NCBI GenBank assembly: GCA_964035545.1 | Contig: OZ037769.1 | Span: 7,242,429 to 7,306,428 of the forward strand | Length of the DNA stretch: 64,000 nucleotides | Reading direction: 5' to 3' | From: Bugula neritina | Taxonomy: Eukaryota; Bryozoa; Gymnolaemata; Cheilostomatida; Bugulidae | Translations under genes and position numbers: made by a program | Part shown: piece by piece, positions 1 to 10,603 of the stretch | How the letters are laid out: each line of letters begins with the position of its first letter | How positions within the stretch are numbered: the first letter of the stretch is position 1 | Notes under the pieces: model-generated | The model's database searches: none | The model's input: the letters and a program-made list of their open reading frames with translations, nothing else | Told to the model about the DNA's origin: nothing

Positions 1-351
1 TCTACAGCCTACACCTTTTTATGTTATACAACCCCAGAACATAACACTGATAGGGTGCTTAATTGTTGAAAGTATACATTGGGGGCTACATTGCTCATAC
101 TGGTATCTTTTACCAAAACAGTTTCCAGCATGATTGTTCACATTAGATGTGGATTCATCTGAAAAAGTTAGTCATTTCCAATCATTCACTGTCCAACTAG
201 CATGCTCCCTAGCCCATCGTAACCAGTTTTTTTGCTGCTTTTCGGTTAGTAGAGGCTTCCTTCTTGCTTTGCAGCCACGTAGACCATGGCTCAGCAGTCT
301 TCGCCTTATCAGGGATGTCGAAGCTGTTGTTCTGGTTGATTCTGACCATTC
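1..351 (-). pseudogene. Tc1/mariner transposase, catalytic-region fragment
   Basis: Read on the minus strand, this stretch encodes typical Tc1-family transposase text: RRRLLSHGLRGCKARRKPLL, then a WAREHASWT block, then FSDES, which contains the first catalytic Asp, then KHPISVMFWGC. An in-frame stop falls between the WTVNDWK and LTFSDES blocks, so the copy is dead. It runs off the left end of the window. The matching N-terminal half of the same transposase lies at 4612-4872, also minus strand. The two halves are separated by a LINE. Seen: the motifs and the stop. Known: these blocks are diagnostic of Tc1-like transposases. Inferred: both halves come from one element. Confidence 0.85.
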
Positions 352-353
352 TT

Positions 354-387
354 TTGTCTTGTCTTGTCTTGTCTTGTCTTGTCTTGA
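354..387 (-). repeat. (CAAGA)n 3' tail of the LINE
   Basis: About six copies of TCTTG on the plus strand (CAAGA on the coding strand of the LINE) sit just downstream of ORF2 at the junction with the Tc1 host sequence. LINEs of the CR1/L2 kind end in short tandem repeats that serve as the reverse-transcription start, which fits this position. Confidence 0.8.
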
Positions 388-449
388 TTTAGTTCCAAGA
401 CCCCAAATAGGGGAAAGGTGGAACTATCGGATGTTCAGGTCTTTTTTTA

Positions 450-3107
450 TTAGTCTGCTAGTGTTTCTCCCGTGCGTAGTTCACGGGCTGTTCTAATGAG
501 GAAGCTATGCAGGAAATTATTAGTATTACATGATATTGAATTAAAAGAGTTACTGTCCCCAATATTGGTATTACGGAGAGATTTCATGGAGTTAAGAGTG
601 TTAATTAGGTTAGGGAAGAATGCTTCATGCTGCAACACTTTGAGGAATAGCGTGAACCTGTGTTCTTGTCTAGATTTATTTAAAGCCTTTAAGTTTAACT
701 CCGCCTTGGATTCGGTCACTGAGACATCCCAGCCTTTTAAGTTTTTTACAAAACGTACTGCCTTGTTTTGAACTTTCTCTAGATTGTTGCTTAGCATGAG
801 ATGTGCAGGATCCCAAATTTCGCAGGCATACTCTAGAAGCGGTCTACACAGGGTAGTGTATGCTATGAGCTTAACTTTAACTGGAGCATCATAGAGTACA
901 TTTTTGATTAATCCTAAAATATGCATTGCTTTATTGACTACTGAGTTTATGTGATAATCCCACTTTAGATCATGTACCAAATAGATTCCTAGGTATTTTA
1001 CACAGCTACTTTGTACTAATTGTTCGTTGCTCAAATAATAAGTGTGCGTTATAGGTTTAGGGCTTTTATCAAACACAATGATGTTGCTTTTTGTTGCATT
1101 GAATTTCATGGAGTTTTTAATACTCCAGTTGTGTAGAGCGTTAAGGTCATTTTGCAAATTTTCCTTGTCTTCGTCTTTAGATATATGCGTATATAGTATA
1201 GTGTCATCCGCGAAGAGCCTTACAGTGCAGTATTTTACACATTTAGTGATGTCATTAATGAAAAGTGTGAAAAGTGCAGGCCCTAAAACGCTACCTTGAG
1301 GGACACCTGAAGTAACAGCTACAGCATCAGATTTGTGGCCTTTAATCACCACTCTCTGAAAACGACTGGTTAGAAACGAGGATATCCATTTTACTAAAAG
1401 AGGATTTACTTTGTACTCAATAAGTTTCTGAATCAACAGATGATGGGGAACTAAATCAAAGGCCTTAGAGAAATCTAGCACTGCCGTATGTGTAGCCATT
1501 CCATTGTCCATATTACTCAATATGTCATGTGTTAGGCAGGCCAATTGAGTTGTGCAAGACAGGTGACTTCTAAAACCATGCTGGTTTATGGACAGGATCT
1601 CATTCAATTTGTTTTGCATAAGGTGAAGTATAATGTGCTCCATCATTTTACAGACTATTGATGTTAAGGATATTGGTCTATAGTTAGAGGGCAACTCACG
1701 ATTTCCTTGTTTGAATATTGGTGTGACATGAGCCAGCTTCCACTCTGATGGAAGTGTACCTGTTGTTAATGTATAGTTGTAGATGGAAGCTAATAGGGAA
1801 GAAATAATTTCAGGGGAGAGCAGTAGCTTTTGTTTGCTAGTAGAGTCTGGCCCTGAAGCTTTACCATTTTTGAGAGACTTAATCAATTTTAACACACCTT
1901 CAGAAGTTACTAATATGTTATCTGCATCAGTTGGAGCCGGAGCTTCTGGGAGCACACATGCTGGTGTAAAAACACTGTGAAAATACAAGTTCAAAGTATT
2001 TGCAATGTCAGATAAATCATTAGAGCTGGTCTTTTCACTAATTTGAATGCTTTGAATACTGTTATTGTTGCCTTTAATTTCTTTAACATATCTGTAAAAA
2101 GGTTTCGAGTCTCCATTTGCCAATGGGTAGTATAACTTTTCACACATGAAGTCTTTTTTGAGTATTTTAAATAGTTTTTTGTTTTCACGCCTTAGTTTTT
2201 TGTATTTGTCAAATAAAACAGAATCACCTGTGAGCTTGTATCGTGAGTAAAGTTTTCTTTGCTTGTTGCAAGCTCTTTGAGCATCTTTATTAAACCAAAC
2301 AGGTTGAAAATGTTTTCTAGGTTTAAATTGCTTTTTAGGTACATGGTCAGTTATTGCCGAATGTAATCCATTTCTAAATGTAGACCAAACAGTATCAATG
2401 GGCTGTATATCGTTTATTAGAGAGTTCACTTCTGAGAGCAAGGCTGCCATTGAGGAATCAAAACCGTTTCTATTTATTTTGTGATACACAAAAGTATAAC
2501 TATCTTCTACACTTTCTTTAAACTTTTGGGGTGCTTTTATTGAGCATTCAATCATAAAGTGATCACTGACACCTGGTTGGATTACATTTAAGTCGCAAAT
2601 TAAATGTTTAGAATTAGTGCAAAGAAGGTCAAGTATATTGCCAGCTATATGAGTTGGCTCATTAACAATTTGATCCATGTCTAATTCCGATAACAAATCT
2701 ATGAAGTCATTGTAAAAAGATCTCCAACTGTTAGAGAAAGTGAAGTCATTCCAATTGATGCCAGGTAAATTAAAATCGCCAGTTAGAACTATTGTTGACC
2801 CTGGAAAAAGTTTTTTGATTTTTGACATGTAATCTACAAGTGGTTTAATGTTGTATGTTGAAGGCGGTCTGTAGTATGTTACCAAAATATAAGGAGCTAC
2901 GTTAGATTCAAAATTAAACTTGATTGCTGTTATTTCTGCTTCAGATGGTATATCTATTGGAGAATGTGAGATTTGCGAATTAACAGCTATTAGTACACCC
3001 CCTCCATATTCATTCCTATCTTTTCTGTAAACCAGTTTGTTATTTGGATGGAAGATTTGAGCATTAGCATAGGATGGGTTTAAATGAGTTTCAGTGATAG
3101 ACATCAC
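450..3107 (-). CDS. LINE ORF2: endonuclease-reverse transcriptase
   Basis: An 885-residue ORF from the first ATG. The endonuclease/exonuclease/phosphatase domain comes first (SITETHLN near the start, TGDFNLPGINW at about residues 108-118, GVSDHF at about 180). The reverse transcriptase follows, with a GVPQGSVLGP block and the catalytic FADDTILYT at about residue 630. It nicks target DNA and copies the LINE RNA at the nick. The frame is open upstream to 3293 with no ATG, and the upstream part (SINARS) carries the conserved N-terminal Asn region of the endonuclease. Real translation must therefore begin before 3107, by a mechanism not evident from the sequence. That extended frame overlaps ORF1 by about 118 nt in the -1 frame. 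No stop interrupts it. Confidence 0.9.
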   Translation of the reverse strand: MMSITETHLNPSYANAQIFHPNNKLVYRKDRNEYGGGVLIAVNSQISHSPIDIPSEAEITAIKFNFESNVAPYILVTYYRPPSTYNIKPLVDYMSKIKKLFPGSTIVLTGDFNLPGINWNDFTFSNSWRSFYNDFIDLLSELDMDQIVNEPTHIAGNILDLLCTNSKHLICDLNVIQPGVSDHFMIECSIKAPQKFKESVEDSYTFVYHKINRNGFDSSMAALLSEVNSLINDIQPIDTVWSTFRNGLHSAITDHVPKKQFKPRKHFQPVWFNKDAQRACNKQRKLYSRYKLTGDSVLFDKYKKLRRENKKLFKILKKDFMCEKLYYPLANGDSKPFYRYVKEIKGNNNSIQSIQISEKTSSNDLSDIANTLNLYFHSVFTPACVLPEAPAPTDADNILVTSEGVLKLIKSLKNGKASGPDSTSKQKLLLSPEIISSLLASIYNYTLTTGTLPSEWKLAHVTPIFKQGNRELPSNYRPISLTSIVCKMMEHIILHLMQNKLNEILSINQHGFRSHLSCTTQLACLTHDILSNMDNGMATHTAVLDFSKAFDLVPHHLLIQKLIEYKVNPLLVKWISSFLTSRFQRVVIKGHKSDAVAVTSGVPQGSVLGPALFTLFINDITKCVKYCTVRLFADDTILYTHISKDEDKENLQNDLNALHNWSIKNSMKFNATKSNIIVFDKSPKPITHTYYLSNEQLVQSSCVKYLGIYLVHDLKWDYHINSVVNKAMHILGLIKNVLYDAPVKVKLIAYTTLCRPLLEYACEIWDPAHLMLSNNLEKVQNKAVRFVKNLKGWDVSVTESKAELNLKALNKSRQEHRFTLFLKVLQHEAFFPNLINTLNSMKSLRNTNIGDSNSFNSISCNTNNFLHSFLIRTARELRTGETLAD

Positions 3108-3175
3108 ATCGTAGTCAGAGGCTATAGCTTGTAATTCAGCAATTTTACCTTTGATTGACCTTGCATTGATGCTAA

Positions 3176-4027
3176 TTAATCTGTAGATATTTTGACTATT
3201 TGGTTTTTCTGTATTTTGTATGTGCTTAGAGGATCCTGTTTTCTTACGTCTCTTAACTGTTGCCTCAACTGAAAATCCTTGTTTTGCTCTTCTTTAGTTA
3301 AGTCTAGGCGTGCAAAAGTACCTGGTACTTTGAGATTGTTGATACGTTTTAAACGTTCCCACTTGTCAAACTCTGAGTCAAGTGAGAGTCTAACAGGTCG
3401 AGGTTTATCTACTTTTTTAGCCCCTAGTCTAATAGTATTAGATTTTGTGGCATTAAACATAAAACTACACTCAGAAATCATAGAATTTACCAGTTCGACT
3501 GTGTCAGCAGGGGATGATTCACCCTCATTAATGCCAAATATGATGACATTCCTCGCTCTGTTTTCAGTTGATAAATCATTTCTAAGATTTTTTATTTGTT
3601 TTTCTTGGTCTTTTATACATTTCTCTTGGTCATTTAGATGCCTGCTTAAAACACCTTCAGATTTTTCAATTTTGGAAACTACACTAGCATATGTTTTATC
3701 ACTCTTGGACTCTTGTGTGTCAATAAAAGTTTCAAGCTTTGTTTCTAATGCTTTAAACCTAGAGTCAATCGATTTGAGAACATGATCACACTTATCACAA
3801 AACCAGTGGATTCCCCTCTTTTCAATTGTGTTCATGTCACTCGCATCTAAGTCCACGCATCTAATATGAAACCAGTTAAAGCAGGACTCACACTCGATCG
3901 TTAAGTCACTCAGGGTTTTATTGCACTTTTCACATTTTGATTTTTCAGTATTTTTCCTGCTACTAGCAGTATCACCAGAGGCAACACTGTCCACACGACC
4001 TCTTCTTGTTTGCGTTTTGGGGGGCAT
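3176..4027 (-). CDS. LINE ORF1: PHD-finger nucleic-acid-binding protein
   Basis: 283 residues. Residues about 30-80 form a PHD-like zinc finger (CEKC, then CESC, then FHIRC, then WFCDKC). Residues about 90-150 look like a charged coiled coil. Residues about 155-240 (RNVIIFGI, then KPRPVRLSL) resemble the RRM-like region of LINE ORF1 proteins that chaperone element RNA. The end overlaps the extended ORF2 frame. A heptamer GAAAAAC lies in phase at 3203-3209, nine codons before the stop. It is a weak candidate for -1 slippage because its first base breaks the XXX rule and no strong downstream stem is visible. Confidence 0.85.
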   Translation of the reverse strand: MPPKTQTRRGRVDSVASGDTASSRKNTEKSKCEKCNKTLSDLTIECESCFNWFHIRCVDLDASDMNTIEKRGIHWFCDKCDHVLKSIDSRFKALETKLETFIDTQESKSDKTYASVVSKIEKSEGVLSRHLNDQEKCIKDQEKQIKNLRNDLSTENRARNVIIFGINEGESSPADTVELVNSMISECSFMFNATKSNTIRLGAKKVDKPRPVRLSLDSEFDKWERLKRINNLKVPGTFARLDLTKEEQNKDFQLRQQLRDVRKQDPLSTYKIQKNQIVKISTD

Positions 4028-4611
4028 ATTAAAATAAAAGAGATAGAATGAGAAATATAAGTATTAACATAAATAATATTATACACTTAACAGTATGGGT
4101 ACTATAGTATAACTAGTAGTGATAAACTTATAAAGAGAAAGGAGGGTATGGAAAGGAAAAGGAACAATAATAAGTTGGTTAAAGTTATAATAATAATGTT
4201 AGTAGTATAGTATAGTTAATTGTTAAGTATAGTATTAGTATAAGTTTAGTATTGAAGACAAAGAAAGAGTTCACCACACTTCCTCCGCAATAGTCCAGCC
4301 AGGTTCAACCACTGCTAAGGTCCAACTGGGCGCAGACAGAGCTAGCAAGCCAACTCTTGGTGCCTGTTTCTCACGATAGCACACCCAACCCTACCGGTGT
4401 CCAAATCAAATCTCTGTAGGCAACAGCTCCTTGAAGGCATATACTGGTAATAGCAGGTTTTGATGCAAGGAAATTTGGAAACTTTCGGAAGAGCACTCAG
4501 AAAACACGTCCGGACGCCATGACAGTATTCATAGTCGATACTGATACTGTGTTTAGTTGATTGAGAAAATGTAAAATAAGTGGATATAAAGCGTAGAAAA
4601 TGAGCTATGCA
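4028..4611 (-). promoter_or_regulatory. 5' leader of the LINE (probable internal promoter region)
   Basis: This sequence lies between the deduced 5' junction with the Tc1 host element and the ORF1 start codon. It is AT-rich near ORF1 and GC-richer near 4270-4400. Other LINEs carry an internal promoter here. No specific motif was recognised. An apparent minus-strand ORF crossing 4342-4737 is the Tc1 N-terminus reading on into this leader and is not a gene. Confidence 0.55.
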
Positions 4612-5268
4612 CTGAATATCAGGACTTGTTTTGTGGCGATCCTTTATGCTGATCCTGATGAGAACCTTGTCATCTCTGGGTGGTCTTATTCTTGGTTGTC
4701 CACTTCGAAGCCGATCTGCTACACTGCCAGTCTCCATAAACTTTTTGATAATTTGATGTACAGTTGTCTTTACTTAGCCAATCTTTTCAGATATTTTATT
4801 GATTGAATAAACTTCCTTATGCAAGAAAATTGTTACAGACCTTGCTTCTGAAGTAAGATTTACAGCTCTCATTTTGTCTATGCGCAGGACCTAAGTGTAC
4901 ACCAAGTAAAGCTCACAACTAAATGACAGATTTCAAATTATCAAAGGAAGTGATATTTTATATCATGATGCCATGCACAAAGTCAAAATTCACTGTTCAG
5001 CTTTTTGTGGTTATTGAAAGCAATAAACTTTGGGAACATAAAAATACAAGGAGTTGGGCTTCCCTAGCTGCTTGTGTAGTGAGCCCGAAAATGGGTGGAA
5101 AACATCACAACAATAGACATTTGTAGGGTGGGGATTATAGTGCACATTCTAAGGGTCATTTTGATATATCGAACTTGCAAAAAAAATACTAAGAACTTAC
5201 AGGAAATGCCTATTAAACAAGATACATAGAAATTTTTGCAAGCGTCCTTAAACTTTTTCACCGCACTG
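4612..5268 (-). pseudogene. Tc1/mariner element, 5' end with terminal inverted repeat and N-terminal transposase
   Basis: Minus strand. The transposon tip reads CAGTGCGGTGAAAAAGTTTA, ending at 5268 and followed by TA (5269-5270), the expected Tc1 target dinucleotide. A start codon at 4872-4870 opens the paired-like DNA-binding domain (MRAVNLTSEARS, then a block ending METGSVADRLRSGQPR). An in-frame TAA at 4774-4776 kills the frame. The reading continues to PDIQ at 4612, where the LINE begins. The catalytic half resumes at 351-1. Element and break are seen; the single-origin reading is inferred. Confidence 0.85.
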
Positions 5269-5270
5269 TA

Positions 5271-6469
5271 TATGATTATAATAATCAATCATAATCACTT
5301 AGTAATAATCCTTATGATTATGAATGCTAAAATCAGAATGAAAATGTTTTAGTAAAGCTCAATGTCTGGTTTATTATAATTGTTGTTTATACTATATTTA
5401 TAATATTATTACTGCAAGTTTTTAACGGATTGTTAGAGTGAACTTTCACTCTAGAATGAGAAAAAATAAAAATTATCAAGGTGTTCATCAAAAGTTACTA
5501 TGTTGATTTAGTCTTCATTGAGCTTAGCTTCAAGTTTCTTTTGCTTTTTGTTTTAGTTATACTATCAGCAGTAATAAAGTTTGAGTTTGAGAACTACCGG
5601 GAATTCAAAAGATGAAGTTGATATTCAATTTTGTTTTCCTAAGCCTAAAGCTAATCATTATTATATTGATATTCATATTGAATAAAATATAATATTATTT
5701 GCATGCTCATTACTGCAGAATACAAAGCTCTTTATAGCTAGAGGTTCTTTTTGTGTAATGGGAACAGGGGTAACACAATCCAAACCATTGAAACGTAGTT
5801 GAAAAGTATGTTGGAATTAAATATGAAGTTTGTTTTGTTTCCCTACTATAAGTATCTATCTGAATAATGCATATTTTTATTCAGTGTTTGTCAGCTCATA
5901 AAAGTTGCCGGATACTCATGTTTTAGTTGCCTGACTTGCCCCACTTGCAATTACAACAACATAACTTCAATGTGTCGTGGTTTTCCCATTATTTTATTCC
6001 TATTTTCTAATATCCTCATTACAGAGTCTATGTCAGTTTTAACTTTTTTTTTGTAAAAGCACATCACTATTACCTGGTAAATTGCTTTAAATTTGTACAC
6101 CAGTTATAGCATTCCTAATAAAGTTCAGGATTTTTTCATCTAAAAATAAGTTTCATGGCTATTTCCAAAAATTATAGCCTCTTATTTTTCTTTTAAAAAA
6201 TGTGGATGTCTACTAACCTAGCTTAAAGTTGATTATATTTTTTAAATTAAAAAGAAATAGCATATTCTATTTTCTAACATAATTTTTCAAAAAAACTAAT
6301 TTTTATATTTTATATGTTGCTTTTTTTAATCGGTATAGCTATTATTTGAATTTTGCTATACTTGTCTAGTAAAACTAATGCAGTTGCATACATGTATGTG
6401 ACACTATCTATTTCTTTGTGTTTTTCCTTGAAGATATGATAAGATAGTAGTGGCGCAGTTGAAGTCAAC
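5271..6469. other. Intergenic, no gene recognised
   Basis: AT-rich sequence between the Tc1 end and the leucine-rich-repeat gene. A short ORF on the minus strand at 6310-6513 is antisense to the first exon of that gene and has no recognisable features. The promoter of the LRR gene must lie near its right end, but no clear TATA or X-box is seen. Confidence 0.6.
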
Positions 6470-9185
6470 ATGGATACCCTTGATGTTACATTAGTAAAAG
6501 CTCTAGAAAGCAATACCTCTGTAGGTTTGTATAAACTCGGCTTTTTGTAATATTTAGGTTGGTTTAAATGCTAGTTGGGTTCAACTTCAAGTTTATTCGA
6601 TTGTTTCCAATTAATTACCTGAGTAGCCATATTTCATTGCCTTAAGCTGAGGTTGGCTGTAACCATTAGCAAGTAAACAATTCATAACTAATTCTCTAGC
6701 AAAGAGGAAATTATCAATTAGTTATTCATGTAAATACTATTTGCAATAAAAGTATGCAATAGTGAAATGAGCACTGAGTTGATTGTCATGGAATTATAGC
6801 ATTAGTTTCAATGTAGCTTGAGAAAATATTATCCGTAAATATAGCAAATATACTCTTAGCCTAGGGCCACACGGTGCGTATTTTCGCATGCGAAAATTGA
6901 AATCACAAGTAGCAAAGGTGTCCACTGTGCGGGTTGAGAAAACATTCGCACTTGTCGCTCTGGATTTTCAACGCAAGTGCGAATCGTCTCTGTCGTCGTC
7001 ACCTAATTGGCTGGTAGTTATTCAGCGAGCCCAATTTCTTTATTTTAGTGCTACATTCCAGTAAATTGCGTTTTATTGAAAGCGAGTGCGATTTAAAAAT
7101 GAAAGCTTTATTTATCACGCATCACTGACGCTACAGTGGACACCTTTGCTACTTGTGATTTCAATTTTCGCATGCGAAAATACGCACCCTGTGGCCCTAG
7201 GCTTAGCCTAAATTACAAGCTAAGGATCGAAAACCCAGCCTTTGCAAATACATATAAGTTTTATTTATCTTGTAGTTATGAGTTGTAACAGAACATGTAT
7301 GTTTGAACTACCATGATTTTAGGTATTAAACTTGAGCAACCGAGAGTTGATAGCAGTCCCCTCTCAGGTGGCTCATATGGTCACACTAACTCATCTATAT
7401 CTAAACAATAACAAACTCATGATCCCTCCAGATGAACTCTCTGCTCTGCAAGTATGCTTCATTTAATATTTTAGACTTTTACATAGCTCTTGAGATTTAT
7501 ACTAATTACTCTATGCAGTAAAATCTTTCTTTGAAAGCTCAAGCTTGTTATTTTGTAGTTTTGTTTGCTTACCTAGTCATTTATGCAGTGATATGCTATA
7601 AATACATTATGTACCAAATTTGTGATTCTTAGATTACATATATATTCTATATATACATTATACACTTATGATTAGAGTCAGTTCTTTCTATGCTGTCAAA
7701 CTGTACACTTTATACCTTACAATAATAAACCTTTAAATGATACATTATTCCAATGGTCTCATCTTGATTATCACACAAACATACAAAAACAAAGCATTGC
7801 AATGTTATACTTCAAAAATTTTAGGGTACCATCTGTCATTTTGTTTACTTTTTTAGAATTTGCTGGAAATTACACTGGACCACAACTCACTTCCATTGTT
7901 ACCCAGCTCCCTGTTCAGTCTGCACAAGCTGAGATATATTAGTGCTAGCAATAATTCTTTCACTTGCATTCCTGATGGAATTGGACAGCTAACAGCACTC
8001 ACCCAACTTTGGCTCAACCAATGCATGCTCTCACACTTACCTGACTCTATTTGTCAGTTACATAATTTGGAGAAGTTGTCTGTGCGATGTAACAAATTAA
8101 CGGAGTTGCCTTCTCAATTTGGCAATCTTTCTAGTCTGCAGTGGTTGAATATTTCAGACAACAAACTGCATTGCTTACCATCTTCCATGTCTCATCTTAT
8201 TAAACTAACTTATCTTAATCTCAGTACGAACTCTCTAGAATCTGTACCAAAATGCATCAGTGAGTTGGGTCAGCTTACCATTCTATTATTGAGATACAAT
8301 CCTATAAGGTCTGTACCAGATGATCTCATCATAGAAATGACCAATCTAACCAAGTTTGACGTGAGAGATACTTCGATTACAAGTCGACCAGCCCATTGGA
8401 AGGTTTCTAACCTTTATTTTATTCAGGAGATTTTAAATGTAAAAAATTGCTCATGCTACAGTTTAATTAAAGCAAACATTTCAAAGTTTATTGTGTATTT
8501 CTCCACCTCACAGTATACTCTGTTTGCAACGTATTCTTGACAGTTTCAAGTGTTGTGTGATCAGAAAGAAAAATATTCTGTTGTCAATTATACATATAAG
8601 TGTTTTGTTAGGAATAAGATTATTTAATAGAAGTATTATAACCGTAAAATATTATGTTGTTAAAGTTAAACTCAAAAGATTTTTTGAACCAATTTAATAA
8701 ATGCTACTGACTTTTGGCAGTAATTATTAACATCTTTAAATTGTTTTTGATCAATCCTGCTGCTAGTAAACCTTTTTCGTTTTACATTTTACAACAGCAT
8801 TTTTAAATCACTCGATTTATAAAATATTTTTTTCAGAAAAGCAACATTACTTGTGCCATGATTACAGAAGATATTAGCCTAAACACACAGTTGTATAATA
8901 TGCTACTTCCAGAACAAATTGAAATGTTTAAATTTTAAACATTTGATAGTTTATACATTGCATTATTGGATGAGTCCAGTTTCTGGCTTCAGCATGGTAG
9001 AAATGTTGACAGTTGGTAATTTAATAAATTGGTTCCAAAATTATAATTGGTTGTTGTATTTGTAGGGACTAGAGTACATTCAACTATCTTGTGATGAAGA
9101 GAACACACGGCCTGGTAGTGTTTATTCTTCCACTGTATACGAAGATGAGTTAACTCAGTCGGATGAAGTTTCATCAACCACATAA
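6470..9185 (+). CDS. Leucine-rich-repeat protein, about 281 aa, four exons
   Basis: Exons (CDS): 6470-6520, 7323-7451, 7857-8402, 9066-9185. All borders are GT/AG, all introns are phase 0, and the joined frame ends at TAA. The protein is almost wholly leucine-rich repeats of the short intracellular type (L..L.L..N.L..LP), about eight repeats across residues 18-235, including LTHLYLNNNKL, LQWLNISDNKLHCLP and LTYLNLSTNSLESVP. It ends in an acidic, Ser/Thr-rich tail of about 40 residues. There is no signal peptide or membrane segment, so a cytoplasmic protein-binding scaffold is likely. It resembles the SHOC2/LRRC class, but no particular orthologue could be named. It lies upstream of two ciliary genes on the same strand; whether it shares that role is unknown. 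A polyadenylation signal AATAAA is at 9283-9288. Confidence 0.85.
6859..7202. mobile_element. MITE with long terminal inverted repeats (PIF/Harbinger-like)
   Basis: A 344 bp non-coding element in intron 1 of the LRR gene. The left end, starting GCCTAGGGCCACACGGTGCG, is repeated inverted at the right end with few changes over roughly 70 bp; both arms contain TTCGCATGCGAA. The element is flanked by TTA on both sides (6856-6858 and 7203-7205). A 3 bp TTA/TAA target duplication is the hallmark of PIF/Harbinger elements, so the superfamily is inferred from that. Confidence 0.75.
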
Positions 9186-10603
9186 CAATTCAGCAATTTT
9201 TTAAACTATTTATTCACTTCAGCAATTAATTGGGATATTGTTGTTTGAGATATCTTTTCCTATTCTTTTGTAGTCCATGTATAATAAAATGGTGTTTTTT
9301 TACTGGCAAGCATGTGTTTACAAACAAGCCTATTGTATATATTCTCACTTTATTTACTTTTGAGAAATCAATTTCTTTGTAACAAAATCAGTTTTAAAGT
9401 TGTTCACAGCTACTTCAACTGTTCACAATACTTGGCTAAACTACATAGGTTTGACCTTGCTAATTTTCTGTTTAATAAGGATGCTAATGGTTGTAACTTA
9501 TCTGCAATAAGATGACTTTAGATGTAGTTTATGGGCAATTTTTCTTTACTTTTAATATGAAAATAATTTATCAATTTTTAGAGTTTATACTAATAATTAT
9601 TGTAAGCAGTATTTATTTCAATTGTCTGTGTTTTTTATAAATTATCACAAAATTGAGAATAAGTATGACTTTAAATGGTCATAGTAATACAGAGACCATA
9701 ATATTATAGTATGTGTGCAAAACTATCAGGCAATTCAGGCAGTTTCAACTTTGAACAACATAATGCCATTTCAACTAGGTTTCTCACACTAGCACTTTCT
9801 TGTTAAATTTTGTTGGTTTTATCAAAAACGTGTATTAAATAGACACAAAAATTATCAGCATCTCTTTTTATTTTCAATTTATTCGAACAAGGTCAAACCA
9901 AATTCAATTAAATATTTTCACCTGCATTTAGTCATTAAGATATTTTTGAATTATCTCACTGAAAGTTCCAGTGACTGTCTAATTGTTGAGTGCCAACTAG
10001 GAATCCGGTTTCTGAACTTACAATGCATTCACTTCTTGAAATGTAGAATCCAAATAGTTTATTCTCGACTCCGGTTTCATTTTATCACTAACAGGCATAA
10101 TTCAACAAACCGTAAAAGAAAGTTGAAAGTAAACGTAAGCTCAAGCTAATTAAAATTGCATTGCTTTCCTCAACTGATGGAAGTCACTAGCTTTTTTGAA
10201 GCATTGCATTAGAGGTTTTACGGTATAATTAAACCGAAACAGGCTAGCGTGTAAAAAGCATGGTGAAAACATTTACTTTTCAATCACGCTTGTTCATTGG
10301 ACAAATGTATTATAGCCTTTAATAATAAAGCAACTTTGCTCCAATGCGTCTTATTTTTTAGAAACAAATATTCAAAAATTATTTTAATGTATAAAAGTTT
10401 GTAGTTATTTTCTAATAAAACACATTGCCTGCATTATATAATGAGTTTACGATTGACCAGCTTTGTACATGCTCCTATAACCATAGAGATACAATGCTAT
10501 GAAAACGGAAAAGCTACATTTCGCATGCGCAAAACAGAACTCTGGGATGACATTCTTTACTTGAAATGCTTCGGCTGTTACTTTAGTGTTAGGCATCATC
10601 ATC
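9186..10603. other. Intergenic region before IFT54
   Basis: AT-rich, without a recognisable coding exon. Immediately upstream of the IFT54 start codon there is a GCATGCGC motif (about 10524-10531), similar to an NRF-1 half site. No convincing TATA box or RFX X-box was found here. Confidence 0.5.

Larger units (their letters stand above)
352..4611 (-). mobile_element. Full-length non-LTR retrotransposon (LINE, CR1/L2-like group)
   Basis: A complete LINE on the minus strand: a roughly 580 bp 5' leader (about 4028-4611), ORF1 with a PHD-type zinc finger, ORF2 with an apurinic-like endonuclease and reverse transcriptase, a short 3' UTR, and a pentanucleotide (CAAGA)n tail. The boundaries are deduced from the host sequence. 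Tc1 transposase reading breaks off at about 4612 (after PDIQ) and resumes at about 351 (EWSES). A PHD finger in ORF1 plus a short-repeat 3' tail instead of poly(A) fits the CR1/L2 group of the jockey superfamily. The exact clade is inference. Both ORFs are uninterrupted, so the insertion is fairly young. No clear target-site duplication is seen. Confidence 0.85.

Noticed and set aside
4342-4737. 131-codon minus-strand ORF
   Set aside because: It is the Tc1 N-terminal domain reading through the junction into the LINE leader, not a gene.
10440-10603. X-box in the IFT54 promoter
   Set aside because: Only poor matches to the RFX consensus were found here, unlike the SPAG8 promoter.
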